Below, one piece after another: positions 1 through 11,414 of a DNA stretch of 51,610 nt. The position numbers were made by a program, and so were the translations under genes. The stretch covers positions 1 to 51,610 of the forward strand of contig JABANP010000390.1 of NCBI GenBank assembly GCA_013115135.1, written 5' to 3'. The stretch comes from Perkinsus olseni. Its lineage: Eukaryota; Perkinsozoa; Perkinsida; Perkinsidae. A model generated the notes under the pieces. That model was not told the origin of the DNA and did no database searches. It saw only the letters and a list, made by a program, of their open reading frames with translations. The first letter of the stretch is position 1; every line of letters begins with the position of its first letter.

Positions 1-12
1 AGCAGGACTCAC

Positions 13-2872
13 CATCAGTATTTCCACAGTCCTCCTCGCTTCGACACGGCTGGCAGTTCCTCTCAAAGTCGGGCGTATCCTCCGTCAAATCATCATTGAT
101 ACAGTACGACGTGAGCTCTAACAACCCGTCTGTTCCACCAGTGATGACGAAGCCGTCTGTCGAGTGGAAGGTCGGATCCCCAGAAGCCCGACTCGTTGGC
201 CCGGTCGCCACGTCCCTGTTGGCAGCAGCCTTCCCAAGTTCAATAACATCTAGCGGTCGCTCAATGACGTCGTCCATAATCCACACCTGGACGGCTGCGT
301 TCGACGGTAAGGTCTGCGTCAAGATCTCTCGTGCAGTAGCATGCATAACGATCTCATACCTACAGCAAGCAACAGTGGCATCAAGCTGGGCTGAGTGAAA
401 TAAGGGCAGGCGAGATTGTACTGGCGTTAGGGAGAAATACTCCAGATTATAGAGTCAGGAAGCCTGCAACGAACGAGCACTCCTCCGATACTTACGAATA
501 TAAGGCACGAGCAAGGGAATACAAAACATCTCGAACAAGTAGAAGATACTCAATCCTAGCAATATAGCGACGAGGATGTGTGGGGTGCTCTGAGTGTTCA
601 ACAGACTGCCTCTCCAGAGCCCCAACAGCCCTCCCAGGATAGTCTTTGACACGTTAAGTTCAACCCTGGGAACGCTACTGGTATCAGGGGAGGCAGCAGT
701 GTATTGAACACCTCCGCTACTCCCGAGTCGGAGGAATGCACAGAGAGCCCTCACCTCGTGGATGCCTTCAAGCCATTCCTCTTATGAAATACCATGTAGA
801 ACTCAGTCTTAGTGACCGCCGGATCGATATTGTCCTCTCTCAAGTAGCAGCCTTGAGGCATCGGAAATCCGCTGGGATCCGATGACCACAGCTCGTTGAA
901 GTATTTCCCGCAAATATGTTGCTTCGCTTCGCTAAGCTCGTCAAAATTGCTATCGATTCCGATGGAACCATCGCTGACTGTCCGCGGCTCCAAGTAAGAA
1001 GGATCCGTGAAAACTATCTTCAGTTGAATCGGGTTGGCCGCTTCCGAATATCTCGCGCTCGTCCCTGTCGTAAAAGATACGACTATCGGTTGAGGGACAT
1101 CGGCCTCGATCGTGACCAGACTCAAACTAGCCGTCATCGCAGGCGGCTCCGTGATGACCAGAGTCCCCGCTTGAGCCACAAAGTCAGTGTCCAACGAGTT
1201 CGCGCTCTCGCTCCAGCAGACTTTATACTCTCCCTTCAACAGGGACATTATATTCGTGTACTCCTGCTCAGAGTTCCTACTCCACGTCACTGCTGGTGTC
1301 CCAGTGCCCCCGACCTGAAAGCCTCCGCTACAAATGGCATTCGCAATGGGAAGTTCCAACCCATAAGCTTTCCGTATTGGCTCTTTCCTTCGCCGCGAAG
1401 ATTTTTTGATAAATTTTCAATCAATTTTTCGGGGAATAGTACAGTAAAATCATGCAGCCGCAAACAGATTTTCCTGACCCAATGGCTGTTGAATAGAAAA
1501 TGATGAGCACCACGATCGGATGCCCTGTGGGATGACCTCGTCAGTGAGAAGGTGAGGAATCCGCCATTCTCTGCTAGGTTCAGTTTCATTAATAAATTCA
1601 CAGAAAATCTTCCGTAAAATCGAAATCCATCGCTAGCCGACAATAATTCCCGAAGGTTTCCACAGACCAATTCAGTCGGCGCTCAAGGATTCATACTACG
1701 CCCTCAGCATAACGACAAAACATTATAATCAGCTATTTATCCGACCAACGACGAGCTCACCATATCGTAGGTCGGGTATGAGCCATCCGGAAAACTGAGT
1801 GGGATTCTGATGGAGTACTCGTCGATGTAGGCGACCTCATGGGACGTGTTGATCATCTCCTCTTCTTCAAGCTTCCCTGAAATAACACAAGAATAAAAAT
1901 AAAACAAACGGATTTTCGGACAAGAATGTATTCAGATGAAATAGCTCGGCGCACACAACCAGGGGAAGAAGAAATGAAATCAACCAAGCCCCCGGAGATC
2001 TGTATGACAATGACGGTGAAAGGTAGGGGGCGTGGACCTACTGTTAGCGCTCTTCCCAGTAGTAGTCTCCACAGCGTCCTCGATCTGGATATAATCCCCA
2101 TCCTTCAACCCGTGAGCAACCGATGCCAATGCTGTGCCGAATGTAATGATCGAGCCCGATGAGCTGAACAGCATAGAGGAACGTCACGGGTTGGAATTGA
2201 TCCCGACCCATGGGCCCAACGTTGGAGGGATCCAAGCCACCGCTGGCTCATGTCCCATTAATGCCCACTACCACCACCACTGCTATTGTTGCTGCAACCA
2301 CAACTACTACCCGAATCATCGCTAATGCTAGCAGCATTCTATAGAGGATCACTCACCTAGGGTTGGCTGGCGCTATCGTCCTCATGTTACTCGTACCCGA
2401 CAACAACGCTCCGCTGTTCACTGGTCCTTTCACATTCGCACTTTGGGTGGAATCTGCCACTCCGCACTCATTAGAATAGTCGATAATCCTAATATAATTA
2501 TTGCTAGATAGGCCCCAACCATGTATTGTCAACCTGAAAAATGACAATTGCGGGATTCGAACCCGCGACCTTCTCCTACTTGAATGTCAGTGCCTCAGCA
2601 AACACCCACGTCTCAGAGCCCAGCGGACCGAGAACGAGGAGTCGGCCCACCACCGCCCAGTTGCCTTGCTCATTGCAAACTTTGTCACAGTAGCATACGG
2701 CCATCCATCCACTCTTAGAAAATTTTATCGCTCCGCCGCCGTACAGCTGATAATTGGTGGCACTGACGGGAGAGTCGCAGTCCAGCAGGGAAGAGCACGA
2801 GTGACCCGATACGATGAGGGAAGACTGGGCGTTGTCGAGGCAGGCCTTCTTGTTGATTAAACCGTCATTGTC
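13..2872 (-). CDS. Cysteine-rich modular membrane protein gene (3' end outside window)
   Basis: A spliced minus-strand gene. Exons in transcription order are 2872-2580, 2533-2357, 2163-2042, 1876-1761, 1314-755, 719-496 and 390-13, and every junction has GT-AG ends with matching phase. The protein repeats a module: a strand ending in an Ile-Arg-Ile-Ile...Cys-Gly pattern (exon 2533-2357), then an aromatic-VCYC...Trp...Ile/Val-Gly-x-Leu-x-Val pattern (exon 2872-2580; a CW variant lies in 1314-755). Exon 719-496 encodes a ~27-residue hydrophobic transmembrane stretch. After it, either the reading frame stops at 455 or the donor at 495 joins exon 390-13, which is again Cys-rich and ends on a good donor at 12. 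The protein is probably secreted or on the cell surface. The first exon, with any signal peptide, was not found between 2873 and 3061. The family name and ligand are unknown. Confidence 0.6.
2534..2579 (-). other. 46-nt intron carrying a tRNA T-arm
   Basis: The intron runs on the minus strand from donor GTAGGAG to acceptor TTTTTCAG. Its centre (2550-2566) is a perfect tRNA T-arm: five paired bases (GCGGG with CCCGC) around the loop TTCGAAT, preceded by GGTC and followed by an acceptor-like AATTGTCA. No D-arm or anticodon arm precedes it within the intron, so this is a 3' tRNA half rather than a gene. Confidence 0.6.
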
Positions 2873-3061
2873 CTGAACGACGAAGAACGTTGAGGAATTG
2901 CAAGATTGCAAGAAACAAAGATGTCAAAAGTGATCTCTCACTCTTGACACACGAAGACAAGATTGCGAGTCGGTCAACCGATGTTCCGCTATTAAACAGA
3001 GCAGCAGCACTGTACCGGTAGTATCTTCATCTCTCTGGCCTGGTCTCCTGTTGTGGTCCAA

Positions 3062-5854
3062 CTACCAGTTGAGGAGCTCCCGAGGACCTTCACGTAACCT
3101 AAGCATCAGTAACACGACTGTGATGAAGGCAACCGCGCTAGTCGCTCCTGATTTCACAATACGACTGCATTCGGGTTCCAAACGAGCTGAAGAACGGCTC
3201 TGCCAAAGGCTTCAGCCCAAACCTAGCTTAGAAGCGTTCTCCCGAGGACGAGCAGGAAGCCCTGATTAATAGGGAAATTAGTGGTTCACGGCATGGTATA
3301 TTGCGTATCGATAGTGGTTCGATAATAGTAGTGGATGATGATGATGATATCGCTGGGTGGCGGTAGTGATTCCATGATATATGCATGCGACACAGCGTGA
3401 GGGGATAATCGAAGGCAGTATCATTCTCGCACACACAGACAAGTGTTGTTGAAGGCGACAATTTCAAGAATTGCTATATACAGCTCACCTTGTTTATTAA
3501 CATGCGGTTGCTTGATCGCCAATGTAGTATCCAAAAACTGCACGTAAACTTTATTAACATCAAAGCTGCCAATCTTGAACCAGTTAGCATTGGACACACA
3601 GTCGCCGTCACAGTAGCACACATCATAGCTAGATGATACTGATATCTTATTCTCGATTACTCCGTCGATTTGAAGATCCGTCCACAACGGGTTCGTAGCC
3701 GACACTGGAGAATCGTCTCGTGTATCCGAGCAGCTTATCGCGCTATCGCAATTTGTCGGGGCCATGAAAGTCGCCGCCTGCACGGCTGTTCGACACCCCG
3801 CTGTTGCATCATAATAAGGCTTATCGTTGGCAACATCCCTCTCCACTATTTTATACCGGATATCGTCGTCGACGGCGCACATGCCAGGGTTGCCACAGGA
3901 CAGCTGCAGGGTGAACCTCAGAGTGGGGTAGACGGCCACCACGTTGGCATCAGTAGGGTTGTCGAGGATAGTCGCCTGTATGAGAATGAGCGTTCCGACC
4001 AGCTGGATGAAGTCCGTGTCCGAAGAACTGTGACAAATACCATTCGTGCTGTCGGAGTCGTATCCCGGGCAATAGCATACCTGACAGGTACGGAACATCT
4101 AATTTTGTGGCGCGTGACAACTTTTCACTGAGAATGATGCTTGGTAAGAGCGGAATACGGAAAATTCTTGAAAGAAGTTCACCTCAGTATTGTGGCGCGT
4201 AACGGAACAACGCCGATTTGCCACTGGTAAGAAGGATGCCGTGAACAACTCTGTATAATTTCGTGGCGCGCGACGGGTTTACGACGATTTGCCAGTGCCG
4301 ATAAGGATGTCCCGAGAGGCTCATTTTATCTTCGTGGCGCGTTACGGACCCCTCCTTACAGTATAGCTCTCCGGTGCTCCCACGTTGGTCTTCTTGACAC
4401 CAAAATCGTGAATCTCATATTCGCCATCCAGAGCCACTTGGGACACAGTATTAACGAACTTGAGGGTGGCGATAGTGTCGACTCCGCACGTATCGCCGTA
4501 TGTGAGAAGAGTCATCAACCATGTAGTCCCACCGGACAGTGATGTGCCCAATAACTAACAACAGCAGCAGACAATACCACTCCAAACCGAACCTATCCTC
4601 TAATCATGAAGGAGATGACGCTGTGACCGTTCACTCCTAGCGAATCATTCGCAAGGATATATAGGGTCTACACAGGAGCGAGACCGTAGAATACTTAGAG
4701 GAAGTCGAGGCTATCCGTCTCATTCCACGGATGATACTGTCTGCAACCGAATGACGGCCGACTGTGTTCGATCACTTCGGCGCTTCGTCGTGATCCTCAC
4801 CGGCTCCCGATGCTCGGCTCAGAGACCAAACAGGGACAGATACTGAAACCACTAGCGCCCCGTGACTCACCCGTGCTTTGCATGGCCACGCCGCATCAGT
4901 CGTGAAAAGGCACCAGACCTTATCAGTCTTGGAGTTCCCTCCCCGAACAACTATGTCCACTGCTAGCAGCTCCCATCCACTCGACGCCGTAGGCCGGTAA
5001 CACAACTTGAACAGGCCTCCCTAACAATTGAAAAAATACCCCTTCTAGGACTCGATCAGAGGACCAACTGGATCCTACCAAGCAACCACGACCCAATCTG
5101 GTCGCTACCGAAGGATCGGGAACGATAATGTCGACCGCGTCTATCGTAGAATTACATCGGATAAACTCTGTGCGAGATCGAACTCGACACGGTGTTCCCA
5201 GATCACCACTACCTCGTCAAAGCGGACATTTGACCAGACGTTAGAGGTCGCTGTTGGCACTCCACCGGGGGAGGTCTCGCCGTCCAGGGGGCTCGATGTC
5301 CTCGCAGTTTCGAGTGTCGAACATGCCGACACGCTCGAGTCTACCAACTTCAAACGAATCTGAGATTCAATGCTCAGTAGATTGGAAACTGGGTGCTCCG
5401 GATGAACGACCATCGCTCTGACCGGGGGACTATTCCGCGCCTGACCATTCCATGAGCACGCCGCAACAAATAAAGACCAGACTCCCAGCTCAATAACCTC
5501 CTCTAGAAGTGCGAACACGCACAGATAACCATCTCTAGAGTGGTCAGAAGATTCGAAGATTTCAGAAGACTACCAACGCCCTCGAGAAGATCTTTCCCCA
5601 CAACCCCATCCAGCTTTTAGTACTTCGCTAGCGGTCGTGCCCAGCCCTCCAGTTGCCGACAGAACCAGCGTTGTGTATGTGACTCCTGCGTACCTGCATA
5701 CCACAACATGACCAGATCATCCCCGAGGCAATGGAGGGGTACTACATCGTGGCCGAGGTGGTAGCAGTGACGTCGGCCAAGTTGCTGGTCGTCGGCGCCA
5801 CCAAGGCTATTTGCGGAGTCTGGACCGCTAGGGATCGCTGTACGGATGCCTCAC
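3062..5854 (-). CDS. Cysteine-rich modular membrane protein gene, tandem relative
   Basis: A minus-strand spliced gene with the same module types as the gene at 13-2872. Supported exons are 5854-5746, 5693 to about 5570, about 5480-5200, 5020-4871, about 4555-4360, 4080-3489 and 3186-3062. Exon 4080-3489 holds two CYC modules; residues such as VCYCPGY and VCYCDGDC are followed by the Ile/Val-Gly-x-Leu/Phe pattern. The splice 3489 to 3186 keeps phase and adds a terminal exon with a hydrophobic stretch (AVAFITVVLLMLRL) and a short basic tail ending at TAG 3062-3064, so a type I membrane topology is likely. Whether this and the next gene are two tandem duplicates or one very long gene cannot be decided here. 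The 5' end is unresolved and may lie beyond 5854. Confidence 0.55.
4104..4347. repeat. Degenerate tandem repeat in an intron, GTGGCGCG motif
   Basis: Four copies of GTGGCGCG(T/C)(G/A)ACGG-like sequence begin near 4107, 4191, 4263 and 4334, spaced 84, 72 and 71 bases. The flanks are also partly shared (for example GATTTGCCA near 4216 and 4284). The block lies wholly inside the intron between exons 4555-4360 and 4080-3489. The motif resembles a tRNA A box, so a tRNA-derived origin is possible but not shown. Confidence 0.55.
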
Positions 5855-6886
5855 CTGAGAACACGGTGGGGATCGACATTACGAGGACCTCACCAATTAC
5901 ACTACGGAGGCGATCACAATTTATGAGTTTGATAGAATAACCCTCTATCACAGAGAATCAAGGGCCCGGCGACGTGGCTATCAATTAAGAAGATTCGAGA
6001 GCTTTCCATCTCCACTTTGCTGATACAGCGATGCCACGGGAGAAAAGCTGGATCCCGACCCTCGAGGAGTTCTACACTTCTATACGTACTTTACACCACC
6101 AACCGTGAGAACCTAATGCTCATCAACGCTAGCCACCAGCCAGTGGACTTAGCGTCAGATCAACAACTCCACGTGCGGGAACCGAAGGCGCCCTACTGCC
6201 TTTCACAGAATTAGTTTCCAAAGAGAGGCCTCCGCGCCTCCAACGCTAACTGACTAATGAAGCTAGTGGGCTCTTCCCGTTCCTCGCAGAATATCGCATA
6301 GTTCGTGGAGCTCGTTTACGAGAGAAATACGACCCAGCACCGTTGAAAGGGCGCGTACCACGTGCGAGAAAACCAATTTCCCATTCAGAAGGAGAGTTTC
6401 CACTATGTCGACCAACGCAGTGAATGGCTCTTGGCACTACCTTTCCCGGGATCGTCCCTGCCGGCTCGAATTGGCATAAAACTGCCCACTTCCGCAGCAA
6501 GTAACCCCAATGAAAGTAACCACACGACGAGGTGTCGTCGTGTATCGCTTGCGATGAGCTTCATTTATCGGGTAACGAATTGGCAACGGCCTCAAGGGCC
6601 AACTAAGGCAAAAACCATGCGATGAAGGTCCCGAGCCAGCTTGTGGAGATAATGCGCCGTAGCTGGCGCACGCCACAATGATCGATTAAAGTTGGGGGGG
6701 GTGTTGTTCACAAATCCTACACTGCGGATTTCTACAGTGACATACTTGTTGCCTTTGCTTCCCAGTCGCACGCGCTTCCTTGGATTTTGCACTTCTCCAG
6801 CCGCTTTTGTACTTCACGCGTTCACCGGCCATACCTTGTGGCTCGTACGATGGAGCAAGCTAGAGTGACCGCGTGGCAGCTGATAC
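5855..6886. other. Region with no supported gene
   Basis: Short open frames occur on both strands, but none shows splice-consistent or conserved coding character. The first ~100 bases may be an intron or upstream region of the minus-strand gene ending at 5854. Confidence 0.4.
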
Positions 6887-7394
6887 TAAAGGGTGTTTCA
6901 AAACCTCGTGAGCATTTTTGGGTACGTGCAAGTCAGTGCCCTGTGAGAGTTTCGGATCACAGTTTTTTGGGTATTATGGCCAGGATTCCCATCAATCGGC
7001 ATGCCGAATCTCGTCGAATTACGTTGCTGGCGACGGAAGATATGGCCATACAACGCGCTCTCAGAGGTGGCTGGCTCAGACGACTTTCGACTCTCTCGTA
7101 GCCGGAATGCCGATGAAAGGGCCGAGATGGCATGGCATTCTGCAACTCAGTGCGCTGAGAAACGGTGGCTGAGCGAATCGAAAGTCGTCTGAGCCAGCCA
7201 CCTACGAGAGCGCGTTGAATGGCCATATGATATGGCCCATATCTTCCGTCGCCAGCCACGTAGTTCGACGAGATTCGGCGTCCCGAGTAATGGGGATCCT
7301 GGCCATGAGCCACAAGAAAATTTACCCGAAACTCTTTGCAGGACACTGACTTATGCGTACTCAAAAGTGCTCACGAGGTTTTGAAAAACCCTTT
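6887..7394. mobile_element. Foldback element / long-TIR MITE
   Basis: The ends are inverted copies: TAAAGGGTGTTTCAAAACC at the left and its near-exact reverse complement at the right. Complementarity continues inward for about 200 bases per arm (roughly 6887-7090 against 7190-7394), interrupted by small indels, leaving a ~100-base centre. Overlapping ORFs on both strands here are consequences of the inverted repeat. No transposase is encoded and no clear target-site duplication was found, so the class is unknown. Confidence 0.7.
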
Positions 7395-7410
7395 ATATTA
7401 TTCAGAAGCC

Positions 7411-7720
7411 TATTTGGCGGATAGGGCCGTTGCCGTAGCCTATATGGGGGTCGAGGATGATATCATCACATTAGCGAGTTGTTGTTGTTGTTGAGACATC
7501 AGCAAATTGGCGGATAGGGCCGTTGCCGTAGCCTATATGGGGGTCGAGGATGATATCATCACATTAGCGAGTTGTTGTTGTTGAGACATCAGCAAATTGG
7601 CGGATAGGGCCGTTGCCGTAGCCTATATGGGGGTCGAGGATGATATCATCACATTAGCGAGTTGTTGTTGTTGTTGTTGAGACATCAGCAAATTGGCGGA
7701 AGGGTCGGGATGGGGGGGAT
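7411..7720. repeat. ~93-bp tandem repeat with variable GTT run
   Basis: Three nearly identical units begin at TTGGCGGATAGGG (near 7413, 7507, 7597), and a fourth, partial unit starts near 7693. Unit lengths differ because the internal (GTT)n run has different copy number. Each full unit contains CCGTAGCCTATATGGGGG. Degenerate TTGGCGGATA remnants continue to about 7850. Confidence 0.8.
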
Positions 7721-8342
7721 ACAATTGGCGGATAAAGAAAGTGAGTTTTGCGGCAGGCCTCAAATAAGTAATCCGACTCCGCGAATAAGGCACATAATTT
7801 CATGGATGAGAAAGTTAATTTCGCTGATAAGGACATCAATTTCGGGGGGATCAACTTGAGCCATACTGTAAATCTTCCCGCTATGATCCTCAGATTGACA
7901 CAACTGCGCGACAGTGCATGACATTATCTCTCGGAATCCTGTACGTGCAATTGAATGGTATAGTGGCTCACAATCGGGGAAATAGGCGAATTTTGTACTG
8001 GTTCAGAACCTGTGAGAGTGTCTACGATGAAACAATTGTACAATCCCGAATTCATTCTGGTATGGCTATTCGCGTGCCGGAATCCTTTCTAGGATGAGTT
8101 TCGAGTCACAGAAAGTTAGTGTATCCTCGCGTGCGTTGCCCTCCCCAGTGACAGGCAGAGCGCCTGATGCTGTCACTGCTGCACACGGTTTGATCAATAG
8201 TGCCGTTTCATAAAACCCAGGGGAAATGACACTGATGAAGCTTCATAACATTGGCACGTACTCGGCCAAACTGTATTAATTCTTCGAACCCTTCTACGTC
8301 CCCTCTATCTTGTGCTTCTAGTGAATCCCATCAAAACTACGC
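7721..8342. other. Intergenic, decayed repeat then unremarkable sequence
   Basis: The first ~130 bases hold degenerate copies of the upstream repeat motif. No exon or RNA gene could be supported from 7860 to 8342. Promoter elements of the gene starting at 8343 should lie here but none is recognisable. Confidence 0.4.
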
Positions 8343-11300
8343 ATGACAATCCAAGTATTGCCATCTACTTCCAGCCTATCTCTATCACCAAGGCGCCGCC
8401 TCGCGTTGAGTGCCCACACTGGCAAGGTCGATGATAAGTTATTCATGGACATCTTGGAATTGTAGCTACGACATCCGATGCAGTTCCTGGACAACCAGTT
8501 CCACTGCGAGCCCCCATTTAAATATTCTCATTGTTAACTTCCGCGATGTCACTGTGAGCGTAGATGTCGTTGCGTCGATGTACCGCACAATCGTGGGCCT
8601 AATGACGCAGCTTTCCGATCGTTGCATGGATACCGCTGCGAGGCCGGGGTCCCTGGCGCATGTACCAACTCCCAGCAGAAACCTCTATGACTCCACCTCA
8701 TGCGGAGATATAGAGGATATCTTGCAAGCTATCCCACGCATCAGTGTCGATACATTGACAGTCCTCCTGTCGGCAGTGGCGCGACGTGAAACTAAGCTTG
8801 TCCGCTCTGAACTTCTAAAGATCCTCTCCCAACGACACGCCACGACAGAAGCAGCCCGGTCGGAGACTGTAGATCGGATGATTACGATGTGTAGACGCTC
8901 GCGGCATACTTTGCTCGTATGGTTACTCGAGGCTGTGCCGAGTACGGCAGTGGATCACATAACGAGGCTTCTGACAGATGTGTGCAACCGTCGGCTGATT
9001 GACCGGCTACTGACAAGCGACCTGCATGACAACTGCAAGTGGGCTCTAATGGAGAACTTGATAGAGAAGTACACCAATGAGGACAAAAACGACCTTCTAC
9101 TTAGCCTCATCGAAAATCACGAATCAACCGTCGTGAAGCTACTCAGAAAGCTACATCGCCTACCTCCTACAAGTGTGCTCATTAACCTCATCCAGGACGG
9201 GAGTCTCCTTATCGTCAATGCCTGCGCAGAGCTCCTCGTCAGAATACTGTGCCCCGCCCTCGAATCCTGTTGTTGGTGTGGACCTACCCTAGAACAGCGA
9301 AGGGCGTGCAACGAGCAGTGCAAAAGAGAGCTGTGGCCGAAGTTGGCTGTTGTCACTGAGACTCCGCTCACGAACTTGCTCAATGCCGTGTCTTCGCTCG
9401 AACGAGGCGCTGACCTCTTAGTGGAACTGTTGAACAGCGGTTTGTTCCCTGAGGGTATCTTCGCGGCGGTGGCCGAATGGATTCTGCTGCGCACTAGCGC
9501 TCCCCGTTCGAGTGTCGCCTTCGCTTTCAAGTTTATCGACACTTTGAGGGTCAATGGAAGCTGCGACAACTCCTACTTCAGAAGCCTCGCGAAGAGACTG
9601 CAACCAGCACGTCTCGCGGAGGCCGCCCTTAGCTGGTGCAGAACCACTGACGACGCGACCGATCTTCGTCGAGATGTCGTCCCAGATTAAAAACGCTCTT
9701 GTGCATACTAACGACCCTTCCCTATTGGAGCTCCTCACAGACGCCGTATCCCACCTCGCACTGCAAGGCTGGAACTGTGATGAGCTCGCACCTCTCGTCT
9801 TGCAGCAGAGCCCGCTAGCGCAGCTCACTGGCTTGGCAAAGGGAAACTCATTGGCCTGCATGCAAGGATGCCGATCATCATCGGGGGGAGCGAGATCTGG
9901 ACCGCTGTACGACGAGCTCGCGCTGTCCGCCAGCTCGCGCGCTACCGCAGGCAAATCTTGCCTACTTTCGGTGCCTCCTGTTGTGCCCTGCATGTCGAGG
10001 GGGGAAGCCCAAGCAGCCGTCTCCAGTTTGATTGAACGTTACGGTAAACGAGAAGCTCCGTGGTTCGCTAGGCGGTGCCTGTGTGCTGCGGTTGTGGCAA
10101 GAGATGGAGTGCCTCCATTCGGACTGCTGAAGCACAAGGAGGTAAACGTAGAAGGAACACCGGTATCCGTCTGCGTTCGAGCTGACGTGCCCTGGATGTC
10201 CATTGCAGGCAGTTTGCTCGCTGACAGCCGTGCGTCGAATCCAATCTGGTGGTCGGCTGTTGTACAAGGTTTGCGATACTTCCCTGTGGATGACGTGGCC
10301 GGGACCAACCGGTGGGCGGCGCTTGTCTTCGGTGGTGCGTCAACGGAGGTCTCATTAGAGTGTCTCGCATCAACAGCGGTCCGAAGTAGCAGCAGTCAAA
10401 ACATGGCTGAGGATGCGGCCTTCGCACTCAATCGAGTCTACGGGGCCTTGGAAGCACTCGGATGGGAATGAAGGGGCCAAGAGTGGATCGGGGAGCGGCG
10501 GAAGTTCATCACCCTGCTCATCGAAGAGGTCGCGAAGACCGCCTCCGCGGCAACCCTGGCGAGATTGTTCGACACCGCGATACAACTCGGACCTTCATGC
10601 AGCAACCTTAATTGTATAGCCGACGCCATTGTCACCAGCCGCAAAAGCTCCCTTGGCATGAGGTGACTCGCTACTCTATTGACTTTGTTCGAGCGTGACG
10701 TGATCTTATTGGAGATACCCCGCCTTGCGTGGTACGAAGCATCGTCGAAGCCGGCAACTCCTCATTGAGAGGCTACTCCAATGGACGAGCAACCTGCTCC
10801 TCCAGGCCACCAAGGAAGTTGACAATTCCAACTACATCTGCCACGCCTCGGCGTCGACCGTGGAGAGGTGAGACGCAAGTTCGGAACAACCGCCTACTGC
10901 ATTTACAACTATCTATGTTTTAGTGTTCTCCGGAAATTCCTGATAAGGGATTCTCTTCTGGAGATGTTTTTCGAGCCCCCGCGTGCCGAACGCCTACAAG
11001 CTGTGATGGGTCTCCTCACTGGGTTGGCAAGTAAGGAATGTCACTCCTGCGTTGAAAGATGATGCCGGAGCTCAGGAAACGCTTCGATGGTGTACTTCAG
11101 TACACCCCCAGAAGAGCACTCGGCTATGAAGAGCATCAAAGACTTTCTGCTGGACATAGAGCAGCGCGCGGGCCGAGTTCCATGCAACATCGAAGGAGGA
11201 CGCCATGCGCTCAAGGTGAGGCATAGGTTCTGGCTGGGACAGTTTCCTATAGGTTGTTAACGGACTCCGCAACGCTACCAGCTCGGCATTGCGGCGCATT

Positions 11301-11414
11301 CTGAACTACGAGTCACGAGTGCGGCGAGAGCTTCAACCTGTTAGGCGTCCCAAACGACAGCGGTCCAACGACGCCTCGGCAAGTTCCACACCGGTCGTGC
11401 GCTTCTCTCACTGA
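8343..11414 (+). CDS. 921-aa alpha-helical protein, possible FANCD2-like
   Basis: Eight exons fit one continuous frame: 8343-8461, 8499-9610, 9642-10435, 10484-10662, 10715-10867, 10924-11030, 11076-11215 and 11253-11414 (2,766 coding bases). Introns are 31-56 nt with GT-AG ends. The best supported are the three 3' introns; the 9611-9641 and 10436-10483 introns have weak donors and were chosen because they restore frame. The protein is Leu-rich and helical throughout, like a HEAT/ARM solenoid, with a CxxC...C segment near residue 320 and a basic tail (RRPKRQR) that could be a nuclear signal. Near the C-terminus, LLEMFF...RAERL...LL followed by an ALKVVNGLRN segment recalls the end of FANCD2, the DNA cross-link repair scaffold, though it is shorter than the usual ~1,400 aa. 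This is a weak, unverified resemblance. Confidence 0.6.

Noticed and set aside
96..398. Plus-strand 100-codon ORF at the left edge
   Set aside because: The minus strand has a better-supported exon (13-390) with consensus acceptor and donor and Cys-rich modules.
916..1503. Plus-strand 195-codon ORF
   Set aside because: Antisense to exon 1314-755 of the modular protein gene; very Arg-rich with no domain.
6887..7394. Overlapping ORFs of 60-135 codons on both strands considered as genes
   Set aside because: They arise from the inverted repeat arms and show no splice or domain evidence.
10469..10666. In-frame TGA codons suggesting a pseudogene or stop-codon recoding
   Set aside because: Both fall inside short GT-AG introns (10436-10483 and 10663-10714) that preserve phase, so no recoding is needed.
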